Of a stretch of 64,000 nucleotides of DNA, positions 29,075-38,137 are shown one piece after another. The DNA is from Calidifontibacillus oryziterrae (lineage in GTDB: Bacteria > Bacillota > Bacilli > Bacillales > Bacillaceae_J). The stretch lies in contig NZ_KB223527.1 of NCBI RefSeq assembly GCF_000331575.1, positions 62,001 through 126,000 on the forward strand, written 5' to 3'. Both the position numbers and the translations under genes were made by a program. The number at the start of each line of letters is the position of its first letter. Within the stretch, counting starts at the first letter, position 1. Under the pieces are notes generated by a model, which was not told the origin of the DNA, ran no database searches, and saw nothing but the letters and a program-made list of their open reading frames with translations.

Positions 29075-29983
29075 TTAACCGACATTACTTTTCCCTGCGA
29101 TCATTTGTTCTTGGTCGAAGGTTCTAATAACTGCTTGTAGATTCGATATAATTTCCTTATGTTTTTCCAACGGAAGACCATCCACTGATAGCTCTCGCCT
29201 GCTTGTTTTTCCATCTACTGCCCCTGCTTGAACAATGACACGAAGGAGATGTTTTTCATCAATGGGTTCATGGAGAAGCACTTGTCTGTTAAGACAAGAC
29301 ATGCAAGCAACTAGTCCGTATGCTCCCCAATTTGACACACCTGCAGTGATAATATAATTGACGTGAGTTATATTGGCAATCCAGCCATTTTTGAGACTCT
29401 GAAAAAGAAATGGATAAAGGTTTCCCATACCGATCTCATTCCCACCATCTCCTATTCCAATTGTAGTAATTCCTTTTTCACGAGCTAATACAAACAAAGA
29501 ATCAAAGCGAGCCATCGGTTCATTTATAGGATTTCCAGCCATATTATAATAGTTCCCGTCAATTGCTATACCCATTTGTTCGATGGCAACCAAATGGGTA
29601 AGCGATTGATTATGTAGGATTTTTGGAAAACATTCTACTTCTTCCCCAGGCTCGACTACTATTAATTCAGTATTTAGGTTTAATGCTGCTATTGCCTTTT
29701 GTAAAATATTCTCATTAAACGGACTTGTCATTACTGTTACTTTTGCATTTAATCTCTCAAGAGCTTGGGCTAAAATTACAGTACCTAATGGTCCATCTGT
29801 TTCACCTGTTTTCATTTTTTCAATATAAAAACCGCTCACAATTACAACATGTTTCGCCGTTTGAAGAGATTGGGCAGCAAGCAGTAGTTCATTCTTTTTA
29901 GCAAACGAAGTAATATTACGACCCCCAGCATCGTCCCAAATTATTTTTTCAATCTTTTCAATCGTACTAAAAAAATTCATCAT
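29075..29983 (-). CDS. DUF4392/D-glutamate cyclase-like C-terminal domain protein
   Basis: A 302-residue protein matching the DUF4392 domain, the family related to the C-terminal part of mammalian D-glutamate cyclase. Conserved stretches include ETDGPLGTVILAQALERL, IEQMGIAIDGNYYNMAG and GIGDGGNEIGMGNL. It has no signal peptide. Reversible conversion of D-glutamate and 5-oxo-D-proline is the only activity known for relatives; the activity here is not shown. It stands alone between two copies of the dispersed repeat. Confidence 0.8.
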   Translation of the reverse strand: MMNFFSTIEKIEKIIWDDAGGRNITSFAKKNELLLAAQSLQTAKHVVIVSGFYIEKMKTGETDGPLGTVILAQALERLNAKVTVMTSPFNENILQKAIAALNLNTELIVVEPGEEVECFPKILHNQSLTHLVAIEQMGIAIDGNYYNMAGNPINEPMARFDSLFVLAREKGITTIGIGDGGNEIGMGNLYPFLFQSLKNGWIANITHVNYIITAGVSNWGAYGLVACMSCLNRQVLLHEPIDEKHLLRVIVQAGAVDGKTSRRELSVDGLPLEKHKEIISNLQAVIRTFDQEQMIAGKSNVG

Positions 29984-30068
29984 CTTTTGTTCTCCTGACT
30001 TCCTTTTGTCTATTGTTTTTGAAATAATATATAGTAATTACGAAATTAATAGATTCTAGTAAAAAAAA

Positions 30069-30208
30069 CTATAGGCGCCCTGATTAGCGACGTATAAACT
30101 AAGAGCGCATCGACTGAGATAAACAAAACACGTCGAGGGACGAGTCGATGTTGACTTATCGCAAAAGAGATGAGCGAAGTTTACTAGTCGCTGGGCGCTG
30201 GAGCTGGA
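30069..30208 (-). repeat. Dispersed structured repeat, copy B (truncated)
   Basis: Same orientation as copy A and very similar over about 140 bp (GCGCCCTGATTAGCGAC to GTCGCTGGGCGCTGGAGC), but it lacks the part that carries AAATTTGATCC in the other copies. It fills most of the 317-bp gap before the LysR gene. Confidence 0.85.
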
Positions 30209-30300
30209 TTCCAAAGCGCAAAATTATAGGCTTTCTTCTCTTTCGAGAAAAAACATCACTCCCTATTTCGATCTTTAAATAAAAAATGGAGGAACCCGTC

Positions 30301-31185
30301 TTGAACATCGATCACATTGAAGCATTTGTATATGTATTTTTGTTAGGAAGTATTAATCGTGCAGCTGAAGCCCTCTACCTTACGCAGCCGACGGTATCCG
30401 CTAGAATTCAAACACTTGAACGAGAATTGAATACAAAGTTGTTTAACCGAGATGGAAAACAGCTTACTTTATCCGATAAAGGTAAGCAATTTCTTCCATA
30501 TGCCCAAAGCATCATTCAAACGTATCAAGAAGCAAAAATTCATTTGCAAACAAGTACTTTAACCCATAATGAAATGACGATTGCATGTTCACTATCTGTT
30601 TCAACGCATTTAGTTCCTGAGATTATGGTTCAGTTTCGCAAGCAATTTCCTAATGTTTCCGTTCGCATATTAACCGGTCATTCCAACGATGTGCTAGAAA
30701 AAGTTGTCAATAAAGAGGTCGAGTTTGGCATTGCGCGAACCGTTACACACCCAAATATCGATACCGTTTTGTTTCATGCCGATCCAATTGAATTATTCGT
30801 TAATCCCGATCATCCTCTTTTGCTAAAGGACCAAGTTTCTCTCGAAGATATCCATAATGAGCAGCTAATTTTTTTCGAGCATGGTTCAATCGATTGGCTG
30901 ATGATTTATGGCTTATTTGAAAGTAAACGATTGAATCCAAATGTAATCTTAGAAGTTGATAGTATGGAAACTGCAAAGAAAATGGTAATGGCCGGGATTG
31001 GCATCAGCTTTTTGCCAGAATCTTGTGCGCGCGAAGAATTAAAGCAAAATCAGCTTTGCAAAATTTCTATTGCTGATAAGCCACCAATAGCGCGCAATAT
31101 TGATTTTATCTTTTTAAAGGGGGAATACCGCTCCCCATTCCTTGATTTCTTTATGCAACATAGTCTATTGCAAAAATTGAAATAG
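30301..31185 (+). CDS. LysR-family transcriptional regulator
   Basis: A 294-residue LysR-type regulator: N-terminal winged helix-turn-helix (about 1-60, with INRAAEALYLTQPTVSARIQ) and a C-terminal substrate-binding effector domain. TTG 30301 is the chosen start: the in-frame ATG at 30286 is part of the sequence ATGGAGGAACCC that supplies the ribosome site itself, and LysR proteins begin right at this point. No effector or target can be named. The divergent DUF4392 gene is the usual kind of target. Confidence 0.9.
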   Translation: MNIDHIEAFVYVFLLGSINRAAEALYLTQPTVSARIQTLERELNTKLFNRDGKQLTLSDKGKQFLPYAQSIIQTYQEAKIHLQTSTLTHNEMTIACSLSVSTHLVPEIMVQFRKQFPNVSVRILTGHSNDVLEKVVNKEVEFGIARTVTHPNIDTVLFHADPIELFVNPDHPLLLKDQVSLEDIHNEQLIFFEHGSIDWLMIYGLFESKRLNPNVILEVDSMETAKKMVMAGIGISFLPESCAREELKQNQLCKISIADKPPIARNIDFIFLKGEYRSPFLDFFMQHSLLQKLK

Positions 31186-31431
31186 AGTATTGTAGCAAGA
31201 ATAGTGTTTACCTAGAATCACTAAACACGAAATGCATGTCCATTTCTTTAATATATTGCATGAAGATAGATTCCAATTACCTAGATGTCTTTATTCAAAG
31301 CTAATATTTTGAAAGCCAAAAAAATAATATGAACATAATGTAGCATCTTTTTTCTATTTAAACTAATTGAGATTTTCAATATCCATATAAAAATTTTTTA
31401 TAAGTAAAAAAATATAATGATCTATATAATA

Positions 31432-31464
31432 AAGCCAGATCCCTCATTAAAAAGGATCTGGCTT
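31432..31464. terminator. Terminator between convergent LysR and dioxygenase genes
   Basis: AAGCCAGATCC and GGATCTGGCTT form an 11-bp stem. It follows the minus-strand dioxygenase gene and could also serve the plus-strand LysR gene 250 bp away. The rest of the 294-bp gap is AT-rich with nothing recognisable. Confidence 0.8.
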
Positions 31465-31479
31465 CTAACATTTATTAAC

Positions 31480-32268
31480 CTAAATCTCTCCAAATTGCCA
31501 GACGCTATGGCTAAGGCTTCCGTATTGGTAGCTACGGTGAATTAAATTTGCACTTTTTTCATGATCAGCCGAACCCATAGCATAAAATAATGGGACAAAA
31601 TGCTCGTTTCCAGCTGGTGGCACTGCTATATGCGCGTTAGGGGCAATAGAATCGTACCGAAACAAAGATTGTGTGTCCCAAGTATGCAAATGGTTTTTCA
31701 ACCAATCATCGAAATCAACGGCCCACTGATTAGCATCCCCCTGCTGGTTTCCCCAACGTAACGCTCTTAAGTTATGAACTGTCCCCCCGCTCGCGATTAT
31801 CAAAACATTATCAGCTCTTAATTCAGCTAACGCCTTACCAATTTTATACTGTTCCTCAGGTGAAAGCTTTGGATTAACAGACATAGATATTACCGGCACA
31901 TCGGCACTTGGAAATAGAAGTCGTAGAACAACCCACGCTCCATGATCTAAGCCGCGCTTTGTCTCTATATCAAAGTGAATTCCTTGATTTAAAAACAATT
32001 GTTTGATTTGTTCGGTTAGGTTCCGATCTCCTTTCGCTGGATATTTAATTTGATACATTTCATCCGGAAACCCATAAAAGTCATAAATCGTATCATAGTC
32101 ATCAACTTGGCTCACCTTTTGAACATCAGATAGCCAGTGAGCTGAAAAGAGAATAACCGCTTTAGGTTTAGGTAATTCCTTTCCAAGAGACGTTAAAAAC
32201 TGTGTGTACTCATTGCTCTCGATTGCTAACGTTGGTGATCCGTGAGCAATAAAATAAGCTGGTAGCAT
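31480..32268 (-). CDS. DODA-type extradiol ring-opening dioxygenase (YgiD-like)
   Basis: A 262-residue member of the LigB/DODA extradiol dioxygenase family, which opens catechol-type rings using a non-heme metal. Expected metal ligands are in FIAHGSP (His9), LFSAHW (His44) and the later SGGTVHNLR segment; QFDHGAW-type residues appear as GLDHGAWVVLRLLFP. Length matches E. coli YgiD. The natural substrate is unknown. It is 35 bp downstream of a thioesterase gene in the same direction, so the two are probably co-transcribed. Confidence 0.88.
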   Translation of the reverse strand: MLPAYFIAHGSPTLAIESNEYTQFLTSLGKELPKPKAVILFSAHWLSDVQKVSQVDDYDTIYDFYGFPDEMYQIKYPAKGDRNLTEQIKQLFLNQGIHFDIETKRGLDHGAWVVLRLLFPSADVPVISMSVNPKLSPEEQYKIGKALAELRADNVLIIASGGTVHNLRALRWGNQQGDANQWAVDFDDWLKNHLHTWDTQSLFRYDSIAPNAHIAVPPAGNEHFVPLFYAMGSADHEKSANLIHRSYQYGSLSHSVWQFGEI

Positions 32269-32303
32269 TCAATCCTCTCCTTCTGACCATCTCATGACTA
32301 AAG

Positions 32304-32741
32304 TCACGAGTGTTCTGGGGTAGTTACGAAAATCATTACAGATGACACTACACTTGCAACCTTTTTATCATTTTGAACTAAATCAGCCGTAACATACGCA
32401 ACTTTTTTCCCTAATCTTTCCACTCTTGCTTCAACATCAACCGTACCTATAAATGTTGGGCGATGAAAGGTAGTATGAAGATCTATCGAGGAGAATGTAT
32501 AATCATCTGCTAATTTCGAAGCAACTGCATACGCCATCATAATGTCTGCAGCTGATGTTAAATAACCACCCATCACTACACCGATCCCATTTAAAAACCG
32601 TTCATCCACTTTCCAAACACCTCGTGCTACTCCGTCTTGTGCATAGGTTGCTTTAATTTGTAATGTTACGTCGCAGTTTGGTGGGACTTTCCCCTTCGTA
32701 GCTACTTCAACTAAGTCTGATGGTTGATATGTTTTTTTCAT
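32304..32741 (-). CDS. PaaI-type hotdog thioesterase
   Basis: A 145-residue single hotdog domain of the PaaI/YbgC group, likely to hydrolyse acyl-CoA thioesters. GIGVVMGGYLTSAADIMMAYA is the hotdog helix and its preceding loop, and SSIDLHTTFHRPTFIGTVDVEARV is the conserved strand pair. GAGAGGAG precedes the start. It is the first gene of a probable two-gene unit with the dioxygenase. Confidence 0.82.
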   Translation of the reverse strand: MKKTYQPSDLVEVATKGKVPPNCDVTLQIKATYAQDGVARGVWKVDERFLNGIGVVMGGYLTSAADIMMAYAVASKLADDYTFSSIDLHTTFHRPTFIGTVDVEARVERLGKKVAYVTADLVQNDKKVASVVSSVMIFVTTPEHS

Positions 32742-32992
32742 ATAAAATCTCCTCTCAATTTCAAAAATCGGTACTTCAAAAATATGATAATTATCGTAGG
32801 TACTCCTGTTGGAAGATGTCCGTTTGTTTTCCTAATTATTTGATAATTCTATTTTTTTTAATACTTTTAGTCAAGTTCATTCAATGGTCGTTTAACTAAT
32901 AAGGTTCATTTTACGTTTAAGTAGTACATAATTTGTCCAATAAGAATAATGAAGAATTTCATTTTGATTTTAAATGATTAGGAGGATGTTTG

Positions 32993-33499
32993 ATGGTGTA
33001 TCACACAATTGAAGAGTTCATTAATGATTGGAATAACGAAGCAATTCTAACGCAAAACTTACTTGATGTTTTAACTGACGAATCGTTGAAGCAACAGGTT
33101 ATCGAGGAAAATCGTACTCTTGGGAGACTAGCATGGCATATCGTTACCTCGTTACATGAAATGATGTCTCGAACCGGTCTTACATTTGAAGGAGTTGAGC
33201 ACGATCATCCTGTACCGGTGTCTGCTAAAGAAATTGCGGATAGCTATCGGATTACAAGTGACAATATGTTGAAAGCCATTCGGGAACAATGGACAGATGA
33301 CTCGTTACAAGAATTGGATGATATGTACGGTGAGAAATGGCCAAAAGCGGTTACGTTAACAGTTATAATTAAGCACCAAATTCACCATCGGGGACAAATG
33401 ACAGTGTTAATGCGTCAAGCTGGGCTTATGGTTCCTGGCGTCTATGGTCCTTCCCGTGAGGAATGGGAAGCAATAGGCATGACTGCACCAGAAATTTAA
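32993..33499 (+). CDS. DinB family protein
   Basis: A 168-residue four-helix-bundle protein of the DinB/YfiT family. Metal-binding histidines are expected in RLAWHIV and in IKHQIHHRGQM. Members include thiol-dependent transferases that use bacillithiol; substrate is unknown here. ATG 32993 is preferred to the adjacent TTG because GGAGG (32981-32985) is then 7 nt away. A second DinB paralogue is at 45330-45815. Confidence 0.88.
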   Translation: MVYHTIEEFINDWNNEAILTQNLLDVLTDESLKQQVIEENRTLGRLAWHIVTSLHEMMSRTGLTFEGVEHDHPVPVSAKEIADSYRITSDNMLKAIREQWTDDSLQELDDMYGEKWPKAVTLTVIIKHQIHHRGQMTVLMRQAGLMVPGVYGPSREEWEAIGMTAPEI

Positions 33500-33507
33500 A
33501 TTTTTTT

Positions 33508-33640
33508 GGGAATCAATATTGTTTGATTCCTATTTTCGTGAAAAAATTTGTTCACGGGAATCATTCTGCCCTTTTGATTCCCGATATTGTGAAAAATCAA
33601 CTCGGCAAGAATCATTCGACCGTTTGGATTCCCGATAATA
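33508..33640. repeat. Three tandem ~49-bp hairpin units between convergent genes
   Basis: Three successive units each hold GGGAATCA-type and TGATTCCC-type arms (33508-33530, 33556-33582, 33608-33633), with the spacer drifting more than the arms. They fill the space between the convergent DinB and thioesterase genes, where they could act as serial terminators. Each is a hairpin rather than a simple direct repeat. Confidence 0.75.
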
Positions 33641-33647
33641 TTTCCCT

Positions 33648-34064
33648 CTATATCATAGCAAATGTACCGGTGGCCATCGCAATTAAATTTCCTTCAGAGT
33701 CCCACATGCGAGATTCAAGAAATGAAATTCTTCTGCCTTTTTTTAAAAACTTTGCTTCACATATCAGCTTACCTGATTTAACTGCTTTAAAATATTGTAC
33801 TTTCATTTCGGCAGTTAAAGCTGCTCCTACAATTTTTTTACAGAGATGCCCCATCGAAACATCAAGAACAAAAGAAATGACTCCACCATGTAAAATTTGA
33901 TGTGGATTGTGCATAAAGTCTTCAACCTCAAATTCAACGGTACATGTTTCATCCGTATATGTAAAATTTAAATCAAAGAACCTCGCCAAAAAGTATTTCT
34001 CATAATCATTATCACAATTTTCCTTTGCTTTCGTGTACTTTTCGTCTGCTACTAATTTGTTCAC
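33648..34064 (-). CDS. Hotdog-fold thioesterase family protein
   Basis: A 138-residue PaaI/DUF4442-like hotdog protein. NPHQILHGGVISFVLDVSMGH is the typical catalytic loop and helix, and AEMKVQYFKAVKSGKLICEA the conserved strands. The start is a GTG at 34064 behind AAAGGGG. Substrate unknown; it is monocistronic and convergent with the DinB gene. Confidence 0.82.
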   Translation of the reverse strand: MNKLVADEKYTKAKENCDNDYEKYFLARFFDLNFTYTDETCTVEFEVEDFMHNPHQILHGGVISFVLDVSMGHLCKKIVGAALTAEMKVQYFKAVKSGKLICEAKFLKKGRRISFLESRMWDSEGNLIAMATGTFAMI

Positions 34065-34286
34065 CCTATTAACCCCTTTACCTTCTTGTTCTGTATCTTT
34101 TTTTTGTAATATACTTAGTATAGTACCATGATATCGTATTTTATGTAATAACTAGAGAAAGTCGGTCGAAATAGTTGTGTTTTCCCTAAGTAAAAATAAA
34201 ATCTAAAATGAAGGTAAAAGTTTTTGTAAAAGACCTTTTAATATTAGTAAACTATACAAAATGAAATGTTTGGATTGGTGATAATC

Positions 34287-34964
34287 ATGTGTGGTCGTTT
34301 TACGCTTAGTGCTCCAATAAAAGAAATACTAGATCGTTTTGAAATTGAGCAATTTTTTGACGAGGAATTATACACCGCAAGCTACAATATTGCTCCTTCG
34401 CAAATGGTTTTATCGGTCATAAATGATGGCACAAAGAACCGATTAGGGTTTCTCCGTTGGGGCTTAATTCCACCCTGGGCGAAGGATGAGAAAATTGGCT
34501 ATAAAATGATTAATGCTAGAGCTGAGACTATCACAGATAAGCCAAGCTTTCATCAAGCTTTGAAAAAGAAACGCTGTCTTATTATTGCTGATTCATTTTA
34601 TGAATGGAAACGTCATGAGGATAAATCGAAAACTCCGATGCGGATAAAACTAAAAACTGATGAACTTTTTGCTATGGCCGGTTTATGGGAAGGATGGACA
34701 TCCCCAAATGGTGAAAAAATATACTCATGTACGGTGATTACAACGAAAGCTAATCATTTTATGTCCGAAATTCATGAACGTATGCCTGTCATCTTAAAGC
34801 CGAATGATGAAAAGAATTGGCTAAATCCTTCATTGAATAATGCAGAACAGCTAACGCAATTTTTAAAACCATTAGAAGACAACTGGCTTGAAGCTTATGA
34901 AGTGTCACCTTTAGTAAATTCACCAAAAAATAATTCAATTGAACTCATTCAAAGGATATGTTAA
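34287..34964 (+). CDS. SOS response-associated peptidase (HMCES/YedK family)
   Basis: A 225-residue SRAP-domain protein that crosslinks to abasic sites in single-stranded DNA. The start is fixed by chemistry: MCGRF at 34287 leaves Cys2 as the N-terminal nucleophile after Met removal, whereas the frame's earlier ATG (34266) would bury it. GGTGATAATC precedes this ATG. Other conserved parts are MINARAET, SFYEWKR and HERMPVIL. There is no LexA box that I can identify with confidence upstream. Confidence 0.93.
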   Translation: MCGRFTLSAPIKEILDRFEIEQFFDEELYTASYNIAPSQMVLSVINDGTKNRLGFLRWGLIPPWAKDEKIGYKMINARAETITDKPSFHQALKKKRCLIIADSFYEWKRHEDKSKTPMRIKLKTDELFAMAGLWEGWTSPNGEKIYSCTVITTKANHFMSEIHERMPVILKPNDEKNWLNPSLNNAEQLTQFLKPLEDNWLEAYEVSPLVNSPKNNSIELIQRIC

Positions 34965-34992
34965 AAATTATAGTTGCTTAGGATTACAAAAA

Positions 34993-35041
34993 AATACCGA
35001 AGACAAGCACTTGAATTCGCTTGCGCTTCGGTTTTTTTATT
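34993..35041 (+). terminator. Terminator after the SRAP gene
   Basis: ACCGAAGACAAGC pairs with GCTTGCGCTTCGGT (34996-35032, small internal bulge), followed by seven T residues. Confidence 0.9.
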
Positions 35042-35048
35042 CTGTAGG

Positions 35049-35251
35049 AAATTATAAAATTTGATCCTGTGGATAAATACTATAGCAAAGAGTGTAGTCG
35101 TCCAGCTCCAGCGTCCAGCGACTAGTAAACTTCGTTCATCTCTTTTGCGATAAGTCAACATCGACTCATCCCTCGTCGTGTTTCCTTTATCTCAGTCGAT
35201 GCGCTCTTATTTTTACGTCGCTAAGCAGGTCGCTTGCGCATTTGTTCTTTT
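35049..35251 (+). repeat. Dispersed structured repeat, copy C
   Basis: Inverted relative to copies A and B. It begins with the AAATTTGATCC end 8 bp after the SRAP terminator and runs to GCGCATTTG. The remainder of the 344-bp gap contains only the terminator and AT-rich DNA. Confidence 0.85.
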
Positions 35252-35308
35252 ATAAAAACCGCCTATCATTAATGCCCAAATTATTGCCTTACCAACTTCA
35301 CTTTATAT

Positions 35309-35686
35309 TTACTTTCTACCTGCAGCTGAGACATTTCGAAACACATTGATTACAAATAATATAATCCCGATTGTTGTAATATTCGCTCCAATTCCAATAA
35401 TGGGCTCCGCCGTCACCATTCCACCTTCAAGCAACAATAGCCCAATCATCATGATGGGCAAGCCGATATTATGGAACCAAAAATGTGCTTTGCCGAGCTT
35501 ACTAGCTTCTGCTTTTGGATAGAGGATATAAATAAGACCTGCAATTCCTAAACTAGCCCATCCTAATAAAGCAATATGTGCATGTGCTGGTGTAAAATTA
35601 AAATTATGTGTCATTGACATAAACATTCCTAACAAAACAGCTATTAAAAAATAAATTACAGCGATCTTCAACAGCTTCTCTCCCAT
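35309..35686 (-). CDS. Small four-helix membrane protein related to heme-copper oxidase subunit I
   Basis: A 125-residue protein with four predicted transmembrane helices. THNFNFTPAHAHIALLGWAS resembles the His-bearing helix of cbb3-type oxidase subunit I and related heme membrane proteins, but it is far too short to be an oxidase. It may bind heme or serve as an assembly or sensor protein. The frame extends 225 bp further upstream, but GGAGG before ATG 35686 and the family start decide the N-terminus. Confidence 0.7.
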   Translation of the reverse strand: MGEKLLKIAVIYFLIAVLLGMFMSMTHNFNFTPAHAHIALLGWASLGIAGLIYILYPKAEASKLGKAHFWFHNIGLPIMMIGLLLLEGGMVTAEPIIGIGANITTIGIILFVINVFRNVSAAGRK

Positions 35687-35850
35687 TATGATTCCTCCAA
35701 TCTTGATGTTTTTTATTACATAACATCCTATTACAGTCCTTATCATTTCATGAATAATTTCAAAAAAATATGACTCGATTAAAATAATGATTATATCAAT
35801 ATTGCGATGGATTTCATGTTCAATAAAATATAAGTCACAATAAAAACATA

Positions 35851-35888
35851 TAAAAGAGCCCAAAACATAAAATTTAGGGCTCTTTTCA
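35851..35888 (-). terminator. Terminator after the LPNTA protein gene
   Basis: AAAAGAGCCC and GGGCTCTTTT form a 10-bp stem over a 15-nt loop; on the minus strand it ends in a T-rich tail. Confidence 0.85.
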
Positions 35889-35938
35889 CTATTTCGTATT
35901 AATATCGTCATTTAAGTAGTAGTCATAATGATGTCTAA

Positions 35939-36871
35939 TTAATAAGATATCGTTTTTGTAGATTTCTTTAGAAAATATTTTCTTCTCTTTATTATTTGAT
36001 AAAGCAATAATAAACCACCAGTTCCAATAAAAGCACTTCCTATTAACAAGTAGTTAAAAATGTTTGTGGCCGTGTTCGGCAACTTATTTACCATTTTAGG
36101 TGTAACAGTTATTACATTGTCAGAAGGTGGATTTTCAAGCGGCGGCTCTATTGTTGGTGGATTTGCATCTTCAATTTGTTTCTCCTCTGGTGTACTTCCA
36201 TCCTCTTGTTCTCCTTCAGAATTATCACCGTTGTTAGGTGTATTATCGCCATTTGGAGTATCTCCATTTTTAGGTGTTTCTCCGTCATCTTCTGGAATAT
36301 CTCCATCATCTCCTGGTGTGTTTCCGCCACCGCCTGGGGTATCATCGTCATCCTCAGGAGTGTCTCCACCACCACCAGGATTATTAATTCCTTCTGCTAA
36401 GAAAATAAGTTTAACCTCTGCTGCTGAACCTTGAAAATTATTATCCAACTCATAGGGTATTGATACCTGAAAAAATAATGTTTCCGAATGACCCCTCGAT
36501 AAGCTACGTGGTGTTAATCCTTCAAATTTAGGTAATTTATCATCAAAAAGAACCGTTTCCCCGTTTTTTACCAACAAATCAAGTTGCTCATAAAGTCCCT
36601 TTACTGATGAAACTTTTTCAGCCGCCACAGTATATTTAAAATCCCGTTTGCCATCGTTTCTGATCTCGATATTTCTTGGCATCCAGTCTCCAGGTTTTAT
36701 GTTACGAACATTAAAGAAATAATTGTTAGGGGCTGGCTCTACATTTGTGCCAATATCAATTTCTTTTTGTTCTTCAGCTAAAACTGTAAGACTGCCTATT
36801 GGAAATAGAAGGAACAACAATGTAGTAAAAGTGTACGATACAGTTTTTGTTATTTTCATTGATAAACTCAT
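35939..36871 (-). CDS. TasA/camelysin-like surface protein with LPNTA sortase signal
   Basis: A 310-residue secreted protein: signal peptide (about 1-35); a domain of about 130 residues resembling TasA/CalY (FFNVRNIKPGDWMPRNIEIR parallels NLKPGDTMTRSIKL in the neighbouring TasA); a flexible linker rich in D, G, P, E and N (about 165-240); then LPNTA (264-268), a hydrophobic helix and a basic tail. This is a complete cell-wall sorting signal. LPNTA is the motif used by the class D sortase SrtC of B. anthracis, and a class D sortase gene is divergent from it here. ATG 36871 follows AAAGGTGG; earlier in-frame starts overlap that site. Confidence 0.88.
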   Translation of the reverse strand: MSLSMKITKTVSYTFTTLLFLLFPIGSLTVLAEEQKEIDIGTNVEPAPNNYFFNVRNIKPGDWMPRNIEIRNDGKRDFKYTVAAEKVSSVKGLYEQLDLLVKNGETVLFDDKLPKFEGLTPRSLSRGHSETLFFQVSIPYELDNNFQGSAAEVKLIFLAEGINNPGGGGDTPEDDDDTPGGGGNTPGDDGDIPEDDGETPKNGDTPNGDNTPNNGDNSEGEQEDGSTPEEKQIEDANPPTIEPPLENPPSDNVITVTPKMVNKLPNTATNIFNYLLIGSAFIGTGGLLLLYQIIKRRKYFLKKSTKTISY

Positions 36872-36955
36872 TACATCCACCACCTTTCATCTTTTTTGCT
36901 AATAATAATCGATCGCCCCATGATCAAAGTTTAAATTCAAATTTCTCACGGTTAT

Positions 36956-37129
36956 GTTCTTTATAACGAACCCACAATTAGAGTATATTCTAAAAATATG
37001 TTTTTGAAAAAATTCAAAATCAGCCAAAAATTCTTATTAACGAACGATAAGTGGGTTTTTTCTAAATATATCTTCGTTTTACTTAGATTTTCACCGTTTT
37101 AGCATTAATTTATGTTCTTTATAATGAAC
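36956..37129. promoter_or_regulatory. Three Sin-type operators between the LPNTA gene and the sortase gene
   Basis: GTTCTTTATAACGAAC (36956-36971), ATTCTTATTAACGAAC (37030-37045) and GTTCTTTATAATGAAC (37114-37129) lie in the 312-bp divergent region. The first is 10 bp downstream of a minus-strand TATACT box (36982-36987), where it would cover the transcription start of the LPNTA gene. They fit the GTTCTYT half-site known for B. subtilis SinR. Nothing else is seen in this gap. Confidence 0.75.
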
Positions 37130-37183
37130 GTTATTGGTGTTATATTTATCGTATGAATCTATGGAGTTAAGGGAGGCTTTGTT

Positions 37184-37789
37184 TTGATAAAGAAGTTATC
37201 TTTCCTATTCTTTATAACGGGTATTCTATTTATAGGTATAGGTGGTTATAAATTTTTAAAAGCTTCTAACTCTCAAGAAAACAGTCTTTCTGAGGCATAT
37301 ACGCTTTTAGAAAATTATTCAAAAGATCATGCAAATTTAGATGAAACCATACAATTTCAACCAAATATAGGGGAAACTGTTGGGATTCTTTCGATTCCGA
37401 AAATTAGGGCAGAACTCCCCATAGTGGAAGGTACATCAGAGGATGAACTAGAAAAAGGTGTTGGTCATTATAAAGGAACAGCCTATCCAACTCAAAAAGA
37501 TCAAATAGTTTTATCTGGACACAGGGATACGGTCTTCCGTAAAATGGGTGAATTAAAAATTGGCGATAAGATGACTGTGAAACTACCATACGGAAGTTTC
37601 ATTTACGAAATTGAAGCTACTAGAATTGTAGATGCGGATGATCAATCCATTATTAAGTCTACAGCTCCTGTTGAAGAACTCGTCGTTACAACATGTTATC
37701 CATTCACTTATATTGGAGACGCACCAGACCGTTATATTATTTATGCAAAACCAGTAATCAATGAAAATAATGTAGTTTTAAGCCACTAA
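37184..37789 (+). CDS. Class D sortase
   Basis: A 201-residue membrane-anchored transpeptidase with one N-terminal transmembrane helix (about 5-25). Catalytic residues are His113 (SGHRDT), Cys171 (VVTTCYPF) and Arg183 (DRYIIYA). Sequence and size match class D sortases such as B. subtilis YhcS and B. anthracis SrtC. It should cleave the LPNTA protein encoded divergently and attach it to peptidoglycan. TTG 37184 is the start, behind GGGAGG. A Sin-type operator lies 55 bp upstream. Confidence 0.92.
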   Translation: MIKKLSFLFFITGILFIGIGGYKFLKASNSQENSLSEAYTLLENYSKDHANLDETIQFQPNIGETVGILSIPKIRAELPIVEGTSEDELEKGVGHYKGTAYPTQKDQIVLSGHRDTVFRKMGELKIGDKMTVKLPYGSFIYEIEATRIVDADDQSIIKSTAPVEELVVTTCYPFTYIGDAPDRYIIYAKPVINENNVVLSH

Positions 37790-38137
37790 AGAAAAGTCCA
37801 TAATTTGAAAACCTTAAATTTTGTTAAAAAAGTTTTACATTTTTTCTAATTGATTAGTCTTATTTCGTTTAAACATGTCGTTATTTATATAACTTTTTGG
37901 ATTGAAAATTTACAAAACTTTCAGATATTTAATGTAAAATTAATCTAGACTAAAATGGTTATAGCTTTTCTCCAGAAAAAAACTTACTAAGTAAAATTCA
38001 TTTTAGGAGGTTGACACTAATAAAAGAATCGACATTTTTTCTATTTTATTCAACTTTCATCAATGATGAATAACAAAACTTTCGGCTCGATTTTGTGCAA
38101 ATTGTTATTTTAACAAATGAATCTTCAAAAATTCAAA

